In this document: positions 45,101-54,700 of the stretch, piece by piece
How the letters are laid out: each line of letters opens with the position of its first letter
How positions within the stretch are numbered: position 1 is the stretch's first letter
Assembly (NCBI RefSeq): GCF_003429665.1
Contig: NZ_QUWK01000005.1
Span: forward strand, 1 to 64,000
DNA length: 64,000 bases
Origin: Sphaerochaeta halotolerans
GTDB taxonomy: Bacteria > Spirochaetota > Spirochaetia > Sphaerochaetales > Sphaerochaetaceae
Direction of reading: 5' to 3'
The notes under the pieces: model-generated
Told to the model about the DNA's origin: nothing
The model's input: only the letters and a program-made list of their open reading frames with translations
The model's database searches: none
Position numbers and translations under genes: made by a program

Positions 45101-45328
45101 CCCCCCAACATTGGAAACAGCACTTTCGATGGGCTTGGTGACCCTGCTCTCCATCGTCTGCGGACTTGCCCCTCTATATGAGGAGTAGACAATCACCATG
45201 GGAAGGTCCATCTCTGGAAACAATTCTACTGCAAGATTGGGAAAGATAAACAACGCAAGCGCTGTCAGCAGTACAAAGATGACAATGATAGTAGTCGGCC
45301 GTCGTACAACGGTATCGGTTAGACTCAT
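42164..45328 (-). CDS. RND efflux transporter, HAE1/AcrB type
   Basis: The 1054-residue pump has two repeats of six transmembrane helices with large periplasmic loops. The N-terminal VVRRPTTIIVIFVLLTALA, ESRVTKPIESAVSNVGGI, and GLILGLGMTVDGSIVVLENIFR (membrane segment 4 with Asp) blocks are typical; the second repeat has AIGMVILAGIVVNNGIVLI. It uses proton motive force to export drugs or lipids through the TolC-like partner. Second-to-last gene of a four-gene operon. Confidence 0.93.
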   Translation of the reverse strand: MSLTDTVVRRPTTIIVIFVLLTALALFIFPNLAVELFPEMDLPMVIVYSSYRGASPQTMESRVTKPIESAVSNVGGIKNISSTSSEGISMIMLEFAYGTDLDKASQSINDNLNLVADLLPNDASQPTIFKLNTNMVPVMNITLRSNSGKDSNELRALMEDVIQNQIDRVNGVSTTSINGGQDDIVQVAVDQNRLEAYGLTLSQVSYALNPQNVQVGAGAMVEGNLSYLLRTDAEFSSLEEIENVMIMSIPSYDSSGNVTGTSVIRLKDLATVSYAFRDATSQVYINGEPGVYLSVSKESDANTVQVAKRVHEVIDQLNTELPDDLSLEVIVDTSTMVESTINAVYQSLLFGVILVMVVLFIFLRSIKSTLIVGVAIPVSMLLTVLSMFFFGYSLNLMTLTGLILGLGMTVDGSIVVLENIFRYRERGAKLDAAAILGTKEMIVSITASTLTTVCVFVPMVLLRSNLEMLGEMITPMAGTIIISLLASLIVAITLVPVLTSSYVKIYTRKQKPLRWKVLRFIDDKAEDAFEALDRGYKRVLSLLIDYRWLTLLLVVLIMALTLQAYGAMHQSLYPTMSETSVTVSVTLPEGTTLETTENVLRDLEAKAKQDIVGYKDLIVTAGGGGLLGGMMGSGTNSGSLQIVLNDDEGADSMQIVQDKVRQYFPLYPSASFSFSQMSMGLGNLNPVDVVVKSDNLELAASTAEQIRDLIKENLPGITEVRTDFTQGLPEFRVVIDRERAYAYNLTMQSIANEISYSVNGLTATQLKRNGSETDVVVILQDEDRSSEFDLRRIFVRNPMGEKISLDNIATIERATGPVSINRENEMRTVHVVGGLKGSYAVSQAETDIKALIDENLQLSDDVFIEYGGDFADLTQMFSQVWLILALAVILVFGVMASLFESFRNPFIVLLSMPLMLIGVVGMYLITGETFSLISAIGMVILAGIVVNNGIVLIQYINLLRSRGLGIKEACIEGGGNRLKPILMTSFTTIFGMIPLAFFGGQGAEQIQPIGQTIIGGMAISTLMTIFFTPVLYALFNREKRKKDVESIENFAEGE

Positions 45329-45340
45329 GAATATACTCCC

Positions 45341-46276
45341 CTATTGGACAATGCGCACAGCTGCGCCGTCGGCGAGGAGACTCTGCCCTTGAACGACCAA
45401 ACGCTCACCCGGCTCCAAGCCTGAGACAATCTGTACCATATCTGCTACCTGCATGCCGATATCCACATTCCGTCTGTGTGCCACATTGCCTTCATCAACA
45501 ACATACACATAACTCTGTGCTCCAGCATACAGAAGAGAAGAACGAGGAACAGCCAGCACACCCTCATGATATTCAGTCAAGAGTTCCACAGTCGGGAACA
45601 TACCACTCTTGATCTGCCCTTTGCTGTCATCAACGGTTATCCCTACCTCTAAAGTCCTGCTTGCAGGATTAAGCACAGGACTGATGCGGGTCACCGTACC
45701 TGTGAACAGCTTACCGGGAAATGCTTTGAAGGAAAGATTGGCTTTCGTACCAAGCGATACTGATCCTATATGTCGCTCAGCAATAGCCATGACAACTTCC
45801 AAATCCTCAAGCATCCCAATGCGAGCAACAGGAGCCTGAGGGGTAACCATAGCACCCTGAACGAAAGGAAGCGCAAGCACAGTACCTGAAGCAGGGGCTT
45901 TGATAATGCTCTCTTTATAGACCATACCCGCACGGGAAGGATCAACCGTCCCCAATACTTGGTCTTTTTCTACCTGTTCTCCAACTTTTACCTGAAGTGA
46001 GGTAAGGGTACCTGCAACGTCAGGATAGACATTAATCGAACTGGGATCGATCACATTACCATTTCCTTGGATTACGTTTTGGAGGTTCGTAAGCTCAAGC
46101 TTCTGCACAGCGACAGACACTGTTGCATCTTCCACCACTGCGGTTTCTTCACTTGCATTCTGCTTCTGGGTAAGTGAAGCAAAGGGATTAATGACAATTA
46201 CAGCAACGGCTGCAAGGATTAGGAGAACTAAAATACTTACTTCGATAATACGGCTTTTCGATGTATTAGGATTCAT
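45341..46276 (-). CDS. RND periplasmic adaptor (membrane fusion protein)
   Basis: The 311-residue protein has an N-terminal membrane anchor (residues 10-28) and the adaptor order: barrel-sandwich/lipoyl part (DVAGTLTSLQVKVGEQVEKDQVLG), short hairpin, then beta-barrel and membrane-proximal domain (VSGLEPGERLVVQGQSLLADGAAV). It bridges pump and outer membrane channel. Overlaps the TolC-like stop by 11 bases. Confidence 0.9.
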   Translation of the reverse strand: MNPNTSKSRIIEVSILVLLILAAVAVIVINPFASLTQKQNASEETAVVEDATVSVAVQKLELTNLQNVIQGNGNVIDPSSINVYPDVAGTLTSLQVKVGEQVEKDQVLGTVDPSRAGMVYKESIIKAPASGTVLALPFVQGAMVTPQAPVARIGMLEDLEVVMAIAERHIGSVSLGTKANLSFKAFPGKLFTGTVTRISPVLNPASRTLEVGITVDDSKGQIKSGMFPTVELLTEYHEGVLAVPRSSLLYAGAQSYVYVVDEGNVAHRRNVDIGMQVADMVQIVSGLEPGERLVVQGQSLLADGAAVRIVQ

Positions 46277-47609
46277 AGGATGAATTCAACTCCTTCATTT
46301 GGATATTCAGGTCGTAGAAAAGATCGATAAGAGCACTGATATATTGATACTGCACTCCAAGCAATCCCTGTTTTGCACGCATAAGATTGTTCCTGGCTCC
46401 TTCAAGGGTCACAAAATCAAGGTATCCACTGTTATATTGAATTTCTTGCGCTTCATAGAGACGTTCACTGACTGCAATACTTTGCTCAGCAAGGTCTGCC
46501 TGCAGGGAAAGCATGTTCAGGTTCTGAACCTGAGAAATGACACGAGCTTCCATCTGCCTTAGTGCCTGCTTTCGCTGTAGGGCCAGCTTATTCAGAGAGT
46601 CCTCCATGGAAGCCAGTCCTACCTGGGTACGTGAGTTAGGTATAAATCCATCAAGAGGAAGTACAACACTTACAGAATAAGAAAAACTGTCACTGAATGA
46701 ATTGCTGTATAAATCATTCCATGCAGAAACGTCATATTTTCCTTGCAGACTCAGAGAAGGGGTAAATGCTTGTTTCCTGTTCAGCTCTTTCTGCTTCTCT
46801 ATCTGTGCAAGGTTCAAGTCCAGAAGTGTTATGGAATAACTCTTTGCGAGGTACTCCTTCAACTCTGCGACTTCCAAGTTCTTCATGAGGGAAGGAATTT
46901 CTCCTTCTAATTCCAATGGTTCAGAAAGGTCCATTCCAAGCAGTGCCTTCAAGGAGAGCAAATTTGATTCATATTGGTTCCTTGACTGTTGCAAAGGAGG
47001 TTTCATCTGCTCATAGGAAAGCTCAGAGGTAAGTAATTCAACTTCACTGGCAAATCCTTCCTCATATTTCTTCTTCACGTCCTCCCACTGCTGACGGGCT
47101 AGTTCCAGATTCGCTTCCTGCACCTCAATGTTCTGCTTCTCCATCAAAAGGTAGTAGAACAGTTGGGTCACATTCCTTTGGACTTCAGCTTTTGCTTGTT
47201 CATAGGTCACCTTCTGGATCTGGTAGCCCAAGTTATAGCTCTCAAGCTGTTCCTTGACCGCTGCATTCAAGGTGAATTGCATGGAGAGTCCCAAGGCAAG
47301 ACCGGTATCTTTGAAAGAATTAGGAACAGTAATAAAACTACCAGTAGGACCCATCACTGTCTGTTCTGCAGCATTGAATACCGGACCAGAACCTGAATGG
47401 GAAAGCGAGAGGTTGAGACTGGGAAGAAAGAGGTTCCAAGAAGTGTCAACATCGCGCTTTGCTGCATTGACATCGATGGCATTACTCTGGAGTGAGAGAT
47501 TGTGCACACGTGCACGCTCCAAAGCATCGTCCAATGTGAGGGGATTTGCACCCAAACTGAATATGCCCACTATAAGTAGGACAAGTAGTAATAGTAACTT
47601 TCTATTCAT
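46266..47609 (-). CDS. TolC-family outer membrane efflux protein
   Basis: The 447-residue protein begins with a signal peptide (LLLLLVLLIVGIFSLGANP) and has two OEP repeats with long helices, e.g. LEEALERA-like LTLDDALERARVHNLSLQ at the start and YEEGFASEVELLTSELSYEQ. It forms the outer membrane exit for the adjacent RND pump. First gene of the operon; an ATTACTGTAAT palindrome and a TTGGGC hexamer lie upstream near 47700-47715. Confidence 0.9.
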   Translation of the reverse strand: MNRKLLLLLVLLIVGIFSLGANPLTLDDALERARVHNLSLQSNAIDVNAAKRDVDTSWNLFLPSLNLSLSHSGSGPVFNAAEQTVMGPTGSFITVPNSFKDTGLALGLSMQFTLNAAVKEQLESYNLGYQIQKVTYEQAKAEVQRNVTQLFYYLLMEKQNIEVQEANLELARQQWEDVKKKYEEGFASEVELLTSELSYEQMKPPLQQSRNQYESNLLSLKALLGMDLSEPLELEGEIPSLMKNLEVAELKEYLAKSYSITLLDLNLAQIEKQKELNRKQAFTPSLSLQGKYDVSAWNDLYSNSFSDSFSYSVSVVLPLDGFIPNSRTQVGLASMEDSLNKLALQRKQALRQMEARVISQVQNLNMLSLQADLAEQSIAVSERLYEAQEIQYNSGYLDFVTLEGARNNLMRAKQGLLGVQYQYISALIDLFYDLNIQMKELNSSYES

Positions 47610-47808
47610 AGCGTTTCCTTACGTTGTAACACCGAAACAATACTCAATCTCATACAAATCGGCAATCAATCTACGAGATTTTTTTTACAATAACACACCA
47701 TTACTGTAATGCCCAATTGGTGTATCACTGGTATTTTTGTCCCATATTCCCCTTGAACGGCATGGGGTAAAAGCTTGCGTTATGGAATATATGAATGTAG
47801 GATGAAGT

Positions 47809-48321
47809 ATGAACAAAAGCACGATTGACAATGAATTTCTCTGCAAGCATAGTATGTTCGGGGGACTCAATGATGCTTCTCTTTCCTTGATCAAGCCATA
47901 TCTTGAGGAACATACCTATGAAGAGAATGTCACAATCCTCAAGCAGGGAGAGCCCAACAACCGAGTGCATTTCATTGTCGAGGGTGAGGTAGCAATAGTC
48001 AGGCAATCGGAGACCAATAAGAAGCAGAGCAGAATTATCACCACCCTGCATAATGGAGATAGTTTTGGAGAGATGGAACTCATTGACATACAGAATTGTG
48101 CAGCTTCAGTGGTTACCCTTGCTCCCAGTCGTATCATTACGCTCTCAAACAAAGATCTCTACAAGATTTCATTGGTTGATCTGAAGACCTATACCATGCT
48201 TATTCTCAACCTTGCGAGAGACATCTCTCGAAGGCTCCGTGGAGCTGATGAAATGCTAGCTATGGTAAAGAACCGTGCGACCATGCCTACTCCTGCTTCT
48301 CAAAGCGATGCATCCGTATAA
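47809..48321 (+). CDS. cyclic nucleotide-binding domain protein without HTH
   Basis: A 170-residue protein made of one CAP_ED domain: FGGLNDASLSLIKPYLEE, ILKQGEPNNRVHFIVEGEVAIV, and GDSFGEMELIDIQNCAASVVTL, the phosphate-binding cassette region where the canonical Arg is missing. The C-terminal helix (LILNLARDISRRLR) is followed by no helix-turn-helix, so it is not a DNA-binding Crp. It may sense a ligand and act through a partner. Its 3' end overlaps the convergent MFS gene by 35 bases. Confidence 0.82.
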   Translation: MNKSTIDNEFLCKHSMFGGLNDASLSLIKPYLEEHTYEENVTILKQGEPNNRVHFIVEGEVAIVRQSETNKKQSRIITTLHNGDSFGEMELIDIQNCAASVVTLAPSRIITLSNKDLYKISLVDLKTYTMLILNLARDISRRLRGADEMLAMVKNRATMPTPASQSDASV

Positions 48322-49510
48322 GAAACAGTACCATCAGCAAGGGAAACAGGGTGCCTACGAGCATTCCACTTCTCAGTGCAGCATCAGATTCAGGGAGTCC
48401 TCGTAGCCAGGGAGCCTTGGTTACCAAATTTGGCACTACATCTGCAGTCAAACCGATTAGCCAGGGACCGAAGGCAGCTCCTGCATCTCCACCTGCTGCT
48501 AGGAAGGCAAACAGGGAGGAACCGGCAAGGGGAAACCGGTTTGCACCGTTTACCACGGAACCAGGCCAAAGCAGACCTGCACCCAATCCTGCAAAAATAC
48601 AGGCTATCAAGCTGATAATTGGCAACGGACTCAACGCCGCCACCAGATAACAAACCACACAAAGTATTGATCCCATCATCATAGCCTTGTACAACGGAAA
48701 CCGTGCACCCCAGGCACCGTATACGGCACGTATGGTTCCTAGGAGCAACGCAAACAAGCAGAGTCCCACCAAATCCCCTACTTCCTTAGGCAATCCGAGT
48801 GCAGTTTCTGCAAAAGTACTGGTCCACTGGCTCATGGAAACCTCGGTAGCACCACCGACGGCAATACCCAGCACCACAAAGAGGAAGTACCTGGATGTGA
48901 GCAACTCACGAATCTTTGTCCGATGGTCCTCATGGACAGCAGGAGCAAGCGGAACAAATAGGAAATTTATAAAATTCAGCAGGGGGAAGACTGACCAGAT
49001 CAAGACAACAAATACCCAGTTACTACGGCCAAAGTATTTGATCATCAAGGTCGTTCCAATGACAACAACAATGAAACCCCAAGCATAAAACGAGTGCAAC
49101 AGGCTCATTGCACTCTCTTTTGCATCTCCAGGAATTGCCTGAACTATGGCGCTGAGGAGCAACTCAAAAAGACCGCCCCCTAGAGAGTAGATGATGGTTG
49201 CAACCATCAAGCCGACATAGGGATTTTCAGGAAAGAGGCATGGTGCAAAGGCAAGAAACAGAAACCCAACAAATGCAAGGAAATGCCCCAGTGTGATAAA
49301 CGGTCTGACCCCGTATCGGTCCACAGGTCGGCTGAAGGCAAGATCAGCAACAATCTGGGTAAAGAAATTGAGCAATGTAAGACGTCCCACTTGTTCAAAG
49401 GAGAGCCCAAGCTCACTCATGAACGTTACATACAACAGCGGAGCCAAGTTGCAGGTCAAGGCTCCTATGAAATTACCCAGATAACAAGCTCGGATAGTGC
49501 GTTTGTACAT
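48287..49510 (-). CDS. MFS transporter
   Basis: A 407-residue protein with twelve hydrophobic segments and a FSRPVDRYGVRPFI loop between helices 2 and 3, the MFS signature position. The conserved GGGLFELLLSAIVQAIPGD segment resembles the FucP/NagP or AraJ-like sugar group. Substrate unknown. Its 3' end is antisense to the end of the CAP_ED gene. Confidence 0.83.
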   Translation of the reverse strand: MYKRTIRACYLGNFIGALTCNLAPLLYVTFMSELGLSFEQVGRLTLLNFFTQIVADLAFSRPVDRYGVRPFITLGHFLAFVGFLFLAFAPCLFPENPYVGLMVATIIYSLGGGLFELLLSAIVQAIPGDAKESAMSLLHSFYAWGFIVVVIGTTLMIKYFGRSNWVFVVLIWSVFPLLNFINFLFVPLAPAVHEDHRTKIRELLTSRYFLFVVLGIAVGGATEVSMSQWTSTFAETALGLPKEVGDLVGLCLFALLLGTIRAVYGAWGARFPLYKAMMMGSILCVVCYLVAALSPLPIISLIACIFAGLGAGLLWPGSVVNGANRFPLAGSSLFAFLAAGGDAGAAFGPWLIGLTADVVPNLVTKAPWLRGLPESDAALRSGMLVGTLFPLLMVLFLIRMHRFEKQE

Positions 49511-49582
49511 GTGGCTGAGTATACTACTGGTACAGAAAAATTGAAATAAAAAAGTGGGGGTACAGACAAAAAGTTGGATTTT
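49511..49582. other. short gap before IS3 remnant
   Basis: The MFS gene's leader region. No clear promoter or gene is seen here; the transposase remnant begins at 49583. Confidence 0.3.
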
Positions 49583-49765
49583 TTATGACGCTAACCCAAG
49601 ACTCCTACGATACTCAATAGGGCTTCTTCCCACCAATGACATGTTGATCCGTTCTTCGTGCATCTATTGATGTAATCATCGAGTTGTACACAAAACTTTA
49701 CAATGGATATTCCCTGTCAAAAACGATTAGGAACATCTCGTTCTTCAACCTTCCAAAGCATCCTT
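49583..49765 (-). pseudogene. IS3-family transposase 3' remnant
   Basis: Read on the minus strand in more than one frame: GMEGCFGRLKNEMF, then QLDDYIN, then HEERINMSLVGRSPIEYRRSLGLA and a stop at 49583. These are, in order, the end blocks of IS3/IS150-type OrfB (the FFGRLKNE block, the LDDYI block and the SP-EYRR ending). At least one frameshift and a stop separate them, and the rest of the element is missing. Confidence 0.78.
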
Positions 49766-49822
49766 CCATGCCAAATTATCTGATGAGCAGTCTTTCCGGA
49801 TTATTGAGCGTTTTCAGTTCTC

Positions 49823-49999
49823 TCAATCCAGTCGTTCCTTATCGAGTACATAGCCTTTCATCGAGAAGTTGGCAAGAATGTTTGCCTTCCATGCACGCAA
49901 ACTCACTGCTCTTTCGGAATTAACTTTGAAGCCCATAGCGATACTAGGATCGTTGTATGTCTTTCCATCGGTGGCAACTGTTCGGAGATATCGAATAGT
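49823..49999 (-). pseudogene. RhuM-family protein remnant
   Basis: The minus strand reads TIRYLRTVATDGKTYNDPSIAMGF, then KVNSERAVSLRAWKANILAN, then FSMKGYVLDKERLD and a stop. This is the core of the RhuM (virulence/phage-linked) family, in which a DGK block is followed by VNS-R---FR-WA and IKGY-LD--RL. Upstream codons are out of frame and no start survives, so it is a fragment. It lies beside the IS3 remnant in a decayed 580-base gap. Confidence 0.7.
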
Positions 50000-50090
50000 T
50001 CTCCAATGGCAAAGCGCTTAGTCAAACTAGAACCAACAAAGAGAGCACCTACCTTGGCACTCCCTTTGTCAGTTTTATTCAGTATAATCC

Positions 50091-51548
50091 TTATAACAGG
50101 TCCTTGACCCCCTTGGCTGCAATCTCTCCTGCATCCCAAATGGCATACGCTGTTCGCTCTTTTTCTGCAGCAGCCAATGTACGGGCTGTATAGCTTAAAG
50201 CATTCATGATGGCGCTGTTGATCTTGGAACGTTGGATTGCAGCATCCAAGCTTTCACCAATCGTGAAGTAGGTATCAGTCGGAGCATGGTGAACCACCTC
50301 TATGGCATAGAAGAGTTCACGACCACTCTCCTGCTCAGCAAACTCTTCGAAATCATTGTATTGATTCTTGTAATATGCAATCCATTGCGTTTGATCAGTA
50401 GGGTCGGAGACTTCTGCGGGTATGGAAATATACTCATAATCCATGCGAAGGGCATTGATGGCATTATTTGTGGTCATATCATCAGCCTTGCTAGTGACGT
50501 AGCGAAGATTTTTCTTTCCAGTCCCTCCAAGATTCAACTCACGAAGTCCCTCAGCTTGCACATAGCTGAACGTATATTCATACGGGCCGGAAAGCTCATT
50601 AATGGTGTCCCCAGCTACAACTGATACGCCGTTCTTGATTTTAAACAAACGATAGGAGAGGTACGTTCTTGTCTGATACCCTATTGACCGTTTTACTCCA
50701 GGAAAGAGAGGATTACCAGAAGGCAGTGACACTGGTTCCTCCTTACTTATTTCCTCGAAACTTGTACTTGCATATACTTCCAATACGTAATCCCAACCCT
50801 CACCCATTGCGGTCATAACGGCAATGTCAAGTGGACCAACCATGGAATCTGGTCCAGGGTTGAAGTCTTCGCGTTGGATTACCTCGATGAAACGATCAGA
50901 GCCAAGAATCTTCGTTACATCAGCGAGCACTTTCTGTGAAAAGCTCTCATTCGAAGGTCCATGGCCTATAACCGCTACGGTAACGGTAGCCTCTTCAATA
51001 AGTGCTGCGATGATTGTGTCAATATTCTCCAGGTTTGGATTTCGATCTCTTGCTGTCTCATAGGCTGCAACTGCCTGCTTCAAGCTTTCACGGTCACCTT
51101 TAGCCTGGAGACTCTGTGCATAGCTGAACCAGAGATCTCCAGATTTCAGACGTGCTTCTTCAAGCTTGCTGGTAAAATCCTCGATCATCAAGCCACTGCG
51201 CCCGGAGATTCTGGCGATTTCATGCAATTCCTGGAGATTAGTATAGGAACGATACACCACATCTGCTGCCTGTCGGTCCTGCATTGCTGCATTGTTGGAA
51301 ATCTGTGCCTTGTAGTACGAAGTACCTTCACTGAAAACAACAGGGAAGAGCTGGGCAGCTTCTACAAACTCTGGATTGACGGAAAGTGCTTGATTAAGAT
51401 ACCTGAGGGAAGAAACGTACTCCTTTTTTTCATACGCTGAAACCCCGCTACGATAATCACTCCCTCCCTTTGTAAACACGGTACCACAACTCATGAACAA
51501 CAAGCTTACCATGAGTATGACAACGAAAAGCACTACCGATTTCTTCAT
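50091..51548 (-). CDS. TPR lipoprotein
   Basis: The 485-residue protein has a lipoprotein signal ending LLFMSC (Cys about 21) and TPR-like helices in the first 170 residues (GVSAYEKKEYVSSLRYLNQALSVNPEFVEA). The following part, from about 200, has a beta-rich domain with TVAVIGHGPSNESF and no known family. The C terminus is helical. It is probably anchored in the periplasm or outer surface. Single gene, with a small intergenic gap of 160 bases upstream. Confidence 0.75.
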   Translation of the reverse strand: MKKSVVLFVVILMVSLLFMSCGTVFTKGGSDYRSGVSAYEKKEYVSSLRYLNQALSVNPEFVEAAQLFPVVFSEGTSYYKAQISNNAAMQDRQAADVVYRSYTNLQELHEIARISGRSGLMIEDFTSKLEEARLKSGDLWFSYAQSLQAKGDRESLKQAVAAYETARDRNPNLENIDTIIAALIEEATVTVAVIGHGPSNESFSQKVLADVTKILGSDRFIEVIQREDFNPGPDSMVGPLDIAVMTAMGEGWDYVLEVYASTSFEEISKEEPVSLPSGNPLFPGVKRSIGYQTRTYLSYRLFKIKNGVSVVAGDTINELSGPYEYTFSYVQAEGLRELNLGGTGKKNLRYVTSKADDMTTNNAINALRMDYEYISIPAEVSDPTDQTQWIAYYKNQYNDFEEFAEQESGRELFYAIEVVHHAPTDTYFTIGESLDAAIQRSKINSAIMNALSYTARTLAAAEKERTAYAIWDAGEIAAKGVKDLL

Positions 51549-51711
51549 ACTGACTCCTTGGATTCGTAACTTACAGCGATATACTTGTTTTCTTTTTAGC
51601 GTACCTAGTATGACAATTCAACGGTGGCACCCGTCATTTTCAGGAATTTGTTTAGTTTTTGTACAAGAAATCATTATCAAGTAGTTGTATACTACCGGTT
51701 TTCTCCCGATG

Positions 51712-54700
51712 TTATGGTGTAAGGCTAAGACTTTTCAGATACCGTTGTACAATCATATATTCATCTGAGATGACTGTAAGCGTTTCCTCTTCCAAGCGAA
51801 TCCTGTCCAGAATTTCAGAATATGTGTAAGGGGTCTCTTCACTTGCATATTTTTTTTCGTGCAGCCAAGCATCAAACGCTGTAAGGGTAGGTTCCCGAAA
51901 TCCTTTCAAAACTTTTCCTGCAATAGCCTCAAGAACATCATTGCCACTTTTGGGTTGTTCCTCCAGGAACCTAACCAATGCTTTATAGTAATTTGCTTTT
52001 TTGTTCAAAATTAATCCTTCATCATCCAGATCTTGAGGAACGAGCAACTTAGGCCTACCCCTCCTTGCCAATTTCTGGGCCAAGGAGAGCAAGAAGAACC
52101 GTTTTGCATATACCTCTGAAGCACCCCTGGCCTGCCCGGCTGAAGCAAATCCACGAACAAGCAAAGCTTCCAATTCTTTACTTGAGGTGCAGAGGTACCA
52201 GCTGGACAGAGCCCCAATTGGTTCCCAAAGCTCTGCCTTGGCTACCTTGCATGCTGCTGCATAGGAGAGGTAATCCTCTTCAAATGGCGGGAGAGACTCC
52301 TTGTTTAGCGCTGCTTCCTCAAACGGGTGTTGCAGGACTCGATAGTCTCTCTGCTCATCCTCGAGATCGATGAGAAGGTACTCCCCCTCTGCAACCTGGT
52401 CGAGCTTTCTTACCTCGTCTCTCTGGGCAGTACAGTAGAATACCTGCCGCTGTTTTGCTATCTCGACAATTGATTCTGCTATGGCAAGGGACCGTTCATC
52501 GTCGCTGTTTGCCATCAATTCATCAAAAAAGATCGGGAAATGATATGCTCCCGCTCCTTCCAGCATCTCAAGGAATGCCATCCTCAGGGAGAACAGAAGC
52601 TGGATTCGGGTGCCACTGGAGAGTTGGTCCAAAGCATAGGGACGCATGGTCACACTATCCTGCGCAAGAAAACCAGCATCGCCGACTGTAAGCAGATAGC
52701 GATTCTGGGTAATCCTCTGCAACCATTTGCTGGCCTTTTGCACCACCTGTGGTTGGTAGGTACGTTCGCTCTGCTCCTTGATCTGTTCATAGAGGAAGTA
52801 AACCATACGTTTGTCGACCTCATCCTGACGATTAGCCTCCAGAGCGTGTTCTGCCTTTATGTAATCCAGCTCCGCATTCTCCAAGGCGGTATCATTACAA
52901 AGCTCCTGATAGGTATGCTCCCATTCCCAAAGCGTTCTCTCTTGTTCCTTGCTCTTTTCCAATTTTGTTTTTGTCTCTGCCAGCAAGTTCGAAAAGACTC
53001 CAGCACTTCCCGCTTCCGCTTCTTCACGGATTTGAGGGGAAAACCTTTCCAATTGGGTTTTTGCCAGCTGATGGTTCATCACAATCTCCTGATACTCCGC
53101 TACCTGGGGATCGAGTCTCTCCAAGGTATGCATATCGCCGACTGCGAGTCCAAGGCTAGTATACAATGAACTTCTTGCTGCTTCTGCATTCTCAAATCGA
53201 ACGACGGATCTCTCAAGTCGTTGAGCATCCTTCTTGTGTTGTTCTGTATACCTGCGGGCGTCATTAATCGAGGAGACGAGGGTTGCTGCAGCACTGAGAA
53301 GTTCCACCACATCAGAGGTTGTCGTATTGCAGAGTTTCTGCAGTGCTTCCAAGGCTTCCTTGAACGATTTCTCTGCATCCTTGAGTAATGCCAACGCTTC
53401 TTTTTCAGCAGCGTTACGATGTACCCACTCCTGCAAATGTTCAGCAAAGTGAAAGAACTGAGCTCCTTCAAGGGCCGGTTCAACTGTAAGATTGAGATCG
53501 GCGGCAGCTTCCTCCCACTGATGCAACCAAACATTCCATTGGCTCAACGCATCATCATAGGTTTTCTGTGCGCTTCGTCTTCTCTCATTCTCAGCACCCT
53601 TATGTTCCAGATTGGCGATCTTGCTTGTCACTACTGCCAGTGAGTTGGTAATACTCTCTGCATCAGAGGAATCCATCGGTGGCTGCCCATTCTTTTCAAG
53701 CTGTGTATTTACTTGTTCAAAGCGCTTCTGCAATTGTATTTCAATGTCTCTGAAGAGTGGATTTGGCCTTTTTCTCCCTGCAACAATGAAGAGCAGTACC
53801 AAGAGAGGGATGGCTGCCAATGAAAACCCTGTATGCAAGGTATACCCTAGGATTGCGCCTGTTGATGCGATTATGAGAGAGAGAATACTCACGAGTGATA
53901 GCTTCATCGGGGTTGTTGGCTGCAACGACTCTTTCCTTGCAGCTACAAAAACCAAGGAGGTGAGTTGTTGTTTTATACTCCTCAGTTGTTCAACCAACCC
54001 TTCATCAAAAGGTTCTTCCTCCCCTAAGGCACGAACAACATACTCACTGCTTGCAAGCTGGCATCTCAGTGGTTCACAAGCATAGGCAAGCGAATGTAAT
54101 CGCTTGACCATGTTCTTCAGGGTTTGCTCGTCCGGTGGTCCATCCATAAGCCAACGGTGGGCTTCCTCCCATGTTCTTCTTCCCTCTTGTGCCCGTAACG
54201 CTTCCTTGTGCGCTGCCTCAAGTGCTCTCTTGGCTGCATTGAGTGCTTCGCTACGCTGTTCGATCAGTCTTGGCATGTTTTGGTTATCAATATCTGTCTG
54301 CTCAACGTTGCATGAAGCAAGGTTTTCTTCAGTCTCCCTTAGCTCATCTTTTGCTTGCTGCATTGCAGATTCAGCAGCTTTATACTCATGTTCACGAGTC
54401 CTAGCTTCCTCAAGGCTATGGGGAGTCATGACATTCAGAACTGGATGGTATGATTTCAGCTGAGAGGAAATCTCTTCTACTGTTTCTTTCGTGGAGAGAT
54501 ACTCAAGCAAGGTTTCCAGATGGACTTTCTCAGTTTCTTGGTCCTTATTTTTTTCAAGCTCATTCTGTAAGTTCGTTATGTTCTTCTGAAGATCAAGATT
54601 ATCCAGGATTGTTTTTTCCTGATCATTGACCAATCCCTGCTTCTCTTTCAGTGTTCGTGCCAATGCATGGCGTTTCCCGGAAAAGGTTTCGATACCTCCT

